A stretch of 21,243 nt of DNA from NCBI GenBank assembly GCA_009774395.1, contig VSNQ01000085.1:1-21243 (forward strand), in the 5' to 3' direction. The first letter of the stretch is position 1. Each line of letters opens with the position of its first letter. The notes below the pieces were generated by a model. The model did not search any database. It was not told where the DNA came from and was given only the letters and a program-made list of their open reading frames with translations. A program made the position numbers and the translations under genes. Shown here in pieces: positions 20,854-21,243 of the stretch. The stretch is from Lachnospiraceae bacterium. Its GTDB lineage: Bacteria > Bacillota > Clostridia > Lachnospirales > Lachnospiraceae.

Positions 20854-20930
20854 GGCCCGTATAGAGGAAATATGCCGCAAAGGCGGCGCACGGGTCGCGT
20901 GGTGAGTAGAGAGGATGGCTCTTTCCTACT
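20854..20930. repeat. Bulged-hairpin repeat plus second hairpin (right end)
   Basis: Outer stem GGCCCGTAT/GCACGGGTC (8 of 9 with two wobbles), 11-nt bulge agaggaaatat, inner stem GCCGC-aaag-GCGGC (20854-20896). A second hairpin AGTAGAGAG/CTCTTTCCTACT follows (20905-20930). Same layout as 7732-7809 with a different outer-stem sequence. Confidence 0.65.
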
Positions 20931-20980
20931 TGATTGTAGTAATGTAATTGAAAAAATATGAAAAAATATGAAATTTGTTG

Positions 20981-21112
20981 TTGACAGATGGATAATGAAG
21001 TGTTAATATAGAGAACGTCGCTGAGATATGTGATAAAGGTAAATATTAAATCACAAAAAAGCGAAAGAAAATTAAAAAAGTGCTTGACAAGTTAAAACAG
21101 TTATGATATTCT
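20981..21112 (+). promoter_or_regulatory. Tandem strong promoters, rRNA-operon type
   Basis: P1: TTGACA (20981-20986), 17 bp, TAATAT (21004-21009), preceded by the A-tract repeat AAAAAATATGAAAAAATATG (20951-20970), which resembles an UP element. P2: TTGACA (21084-21089), 17 bp, TATTCT (21107-21112). Both have perfect -35 boxes, and similar TCGCTGA segments follow each. No coding gene starts after them within the window. This arrangement is typical of rRNA operon promoters in Firmicutes. Confidence 0.75.
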
Positions 21113-21243
21113 ATTAAAGCTATCGCTGATAAGACAAGCATGAAAATTAGATGTAATTTGATAGATCCTTGACAAATAAACAGTAATGCAACCCTGAAAA
21201 TTCTAAGAGAAATAAATATTTTGAAGAAAAATATTGTATAGAA
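21113..21243 (+). other. Probable rRNA operon leader with boxA-like site
   Basis: Downstream of P2 there is no ORF with a ribosome site. GATCCTTGACAAATAAACAG (21164-21183) resembles the boxA-type antitermination leader found before Firmicute 16S genes. AATATTTT and AAAATATT arms near the edge could start the stalk that is cut during 16S processing. The 16S gene itself is not in the window, so this is an inference. Confidence 0.5.

Overview
The window looks like a chromosomal segment of an anaerobic, spore-forming, low-to-medium GC Firmicute, most likely a Clostridia/Lachnospiraceae relative. The grounds are the A/T-rich intergenic DNA, strong AGGAGG-type ribosome binding sites, sporulation genes (gpr, spoIIP, a SpoVB-like flippase), the gap-pgk-tpiA order, a FeoA-FeoB fusion, and a CarD-type regulator. 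This placement is inference; no 16S gene or tRNA lies inside the window.

Layout. Left (1-5914): an incoming + strand terminator; a minus-strand DAHP synthase gene preceded by a translationally coupled 11-codon leader ORF; a minus-strand SpoVB-like flippase; a small plus-strand zinc-ribbon protein with a possible Cys-rich micro-ORF in its leader; a short ORF interrupted by a 100-bp inverted-repeat element; mnmA; and a convergent PHP-type histidinol-phosphatase. Middle (5915-12836): a 736-bp repeat-rich gap, then gap, pgk and tpiA (lower glycolysis), then feoAB with a clear promoter overlapped by a palindrome. Right (12837-20619): a small unknown protein; a three-gene run (radical SAM protein, HAD hydrolase, small unknown); rpsT on the minus strand with its own promoter, leader and terminator; gpr and spoIIP (sporulation and germination); trxA tightly linked to an aromatic acid exporter-like membrane protein; and a CarD-like regulator. 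The final ~260 bp carry two near-consensus tandem promoters and a boxA-like leader that appear to run into an rRNA operon just beyond the window.

The most unusual content is non-coding. At least five families of short palindromic elements occupy almost every intergenic gap: (i) a 104-bp inverted repeat in three copies; (ii) a 157/158-bp element with AGGAACTGTC ends in two full copies, plus one 49-bp deletion form, one partial copy and one solitary end; (iii) a bulged-hairpin motif with a fixed 11-nt asymmetric bulge and covarying outer stem in four copies; (iv) a CTAAGCGTC hairpin in two copies; (v) a single 100-bp element with GGGGCTGTCGC ends. No transposase gene is present, so all would be non-autonomous. 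Several sit where they could supply promoters, stop codons or mRNA structure to neighbouring genes. I see no phage, CRISPR array, restriction or defence system, and no convincing new multi-gene system.
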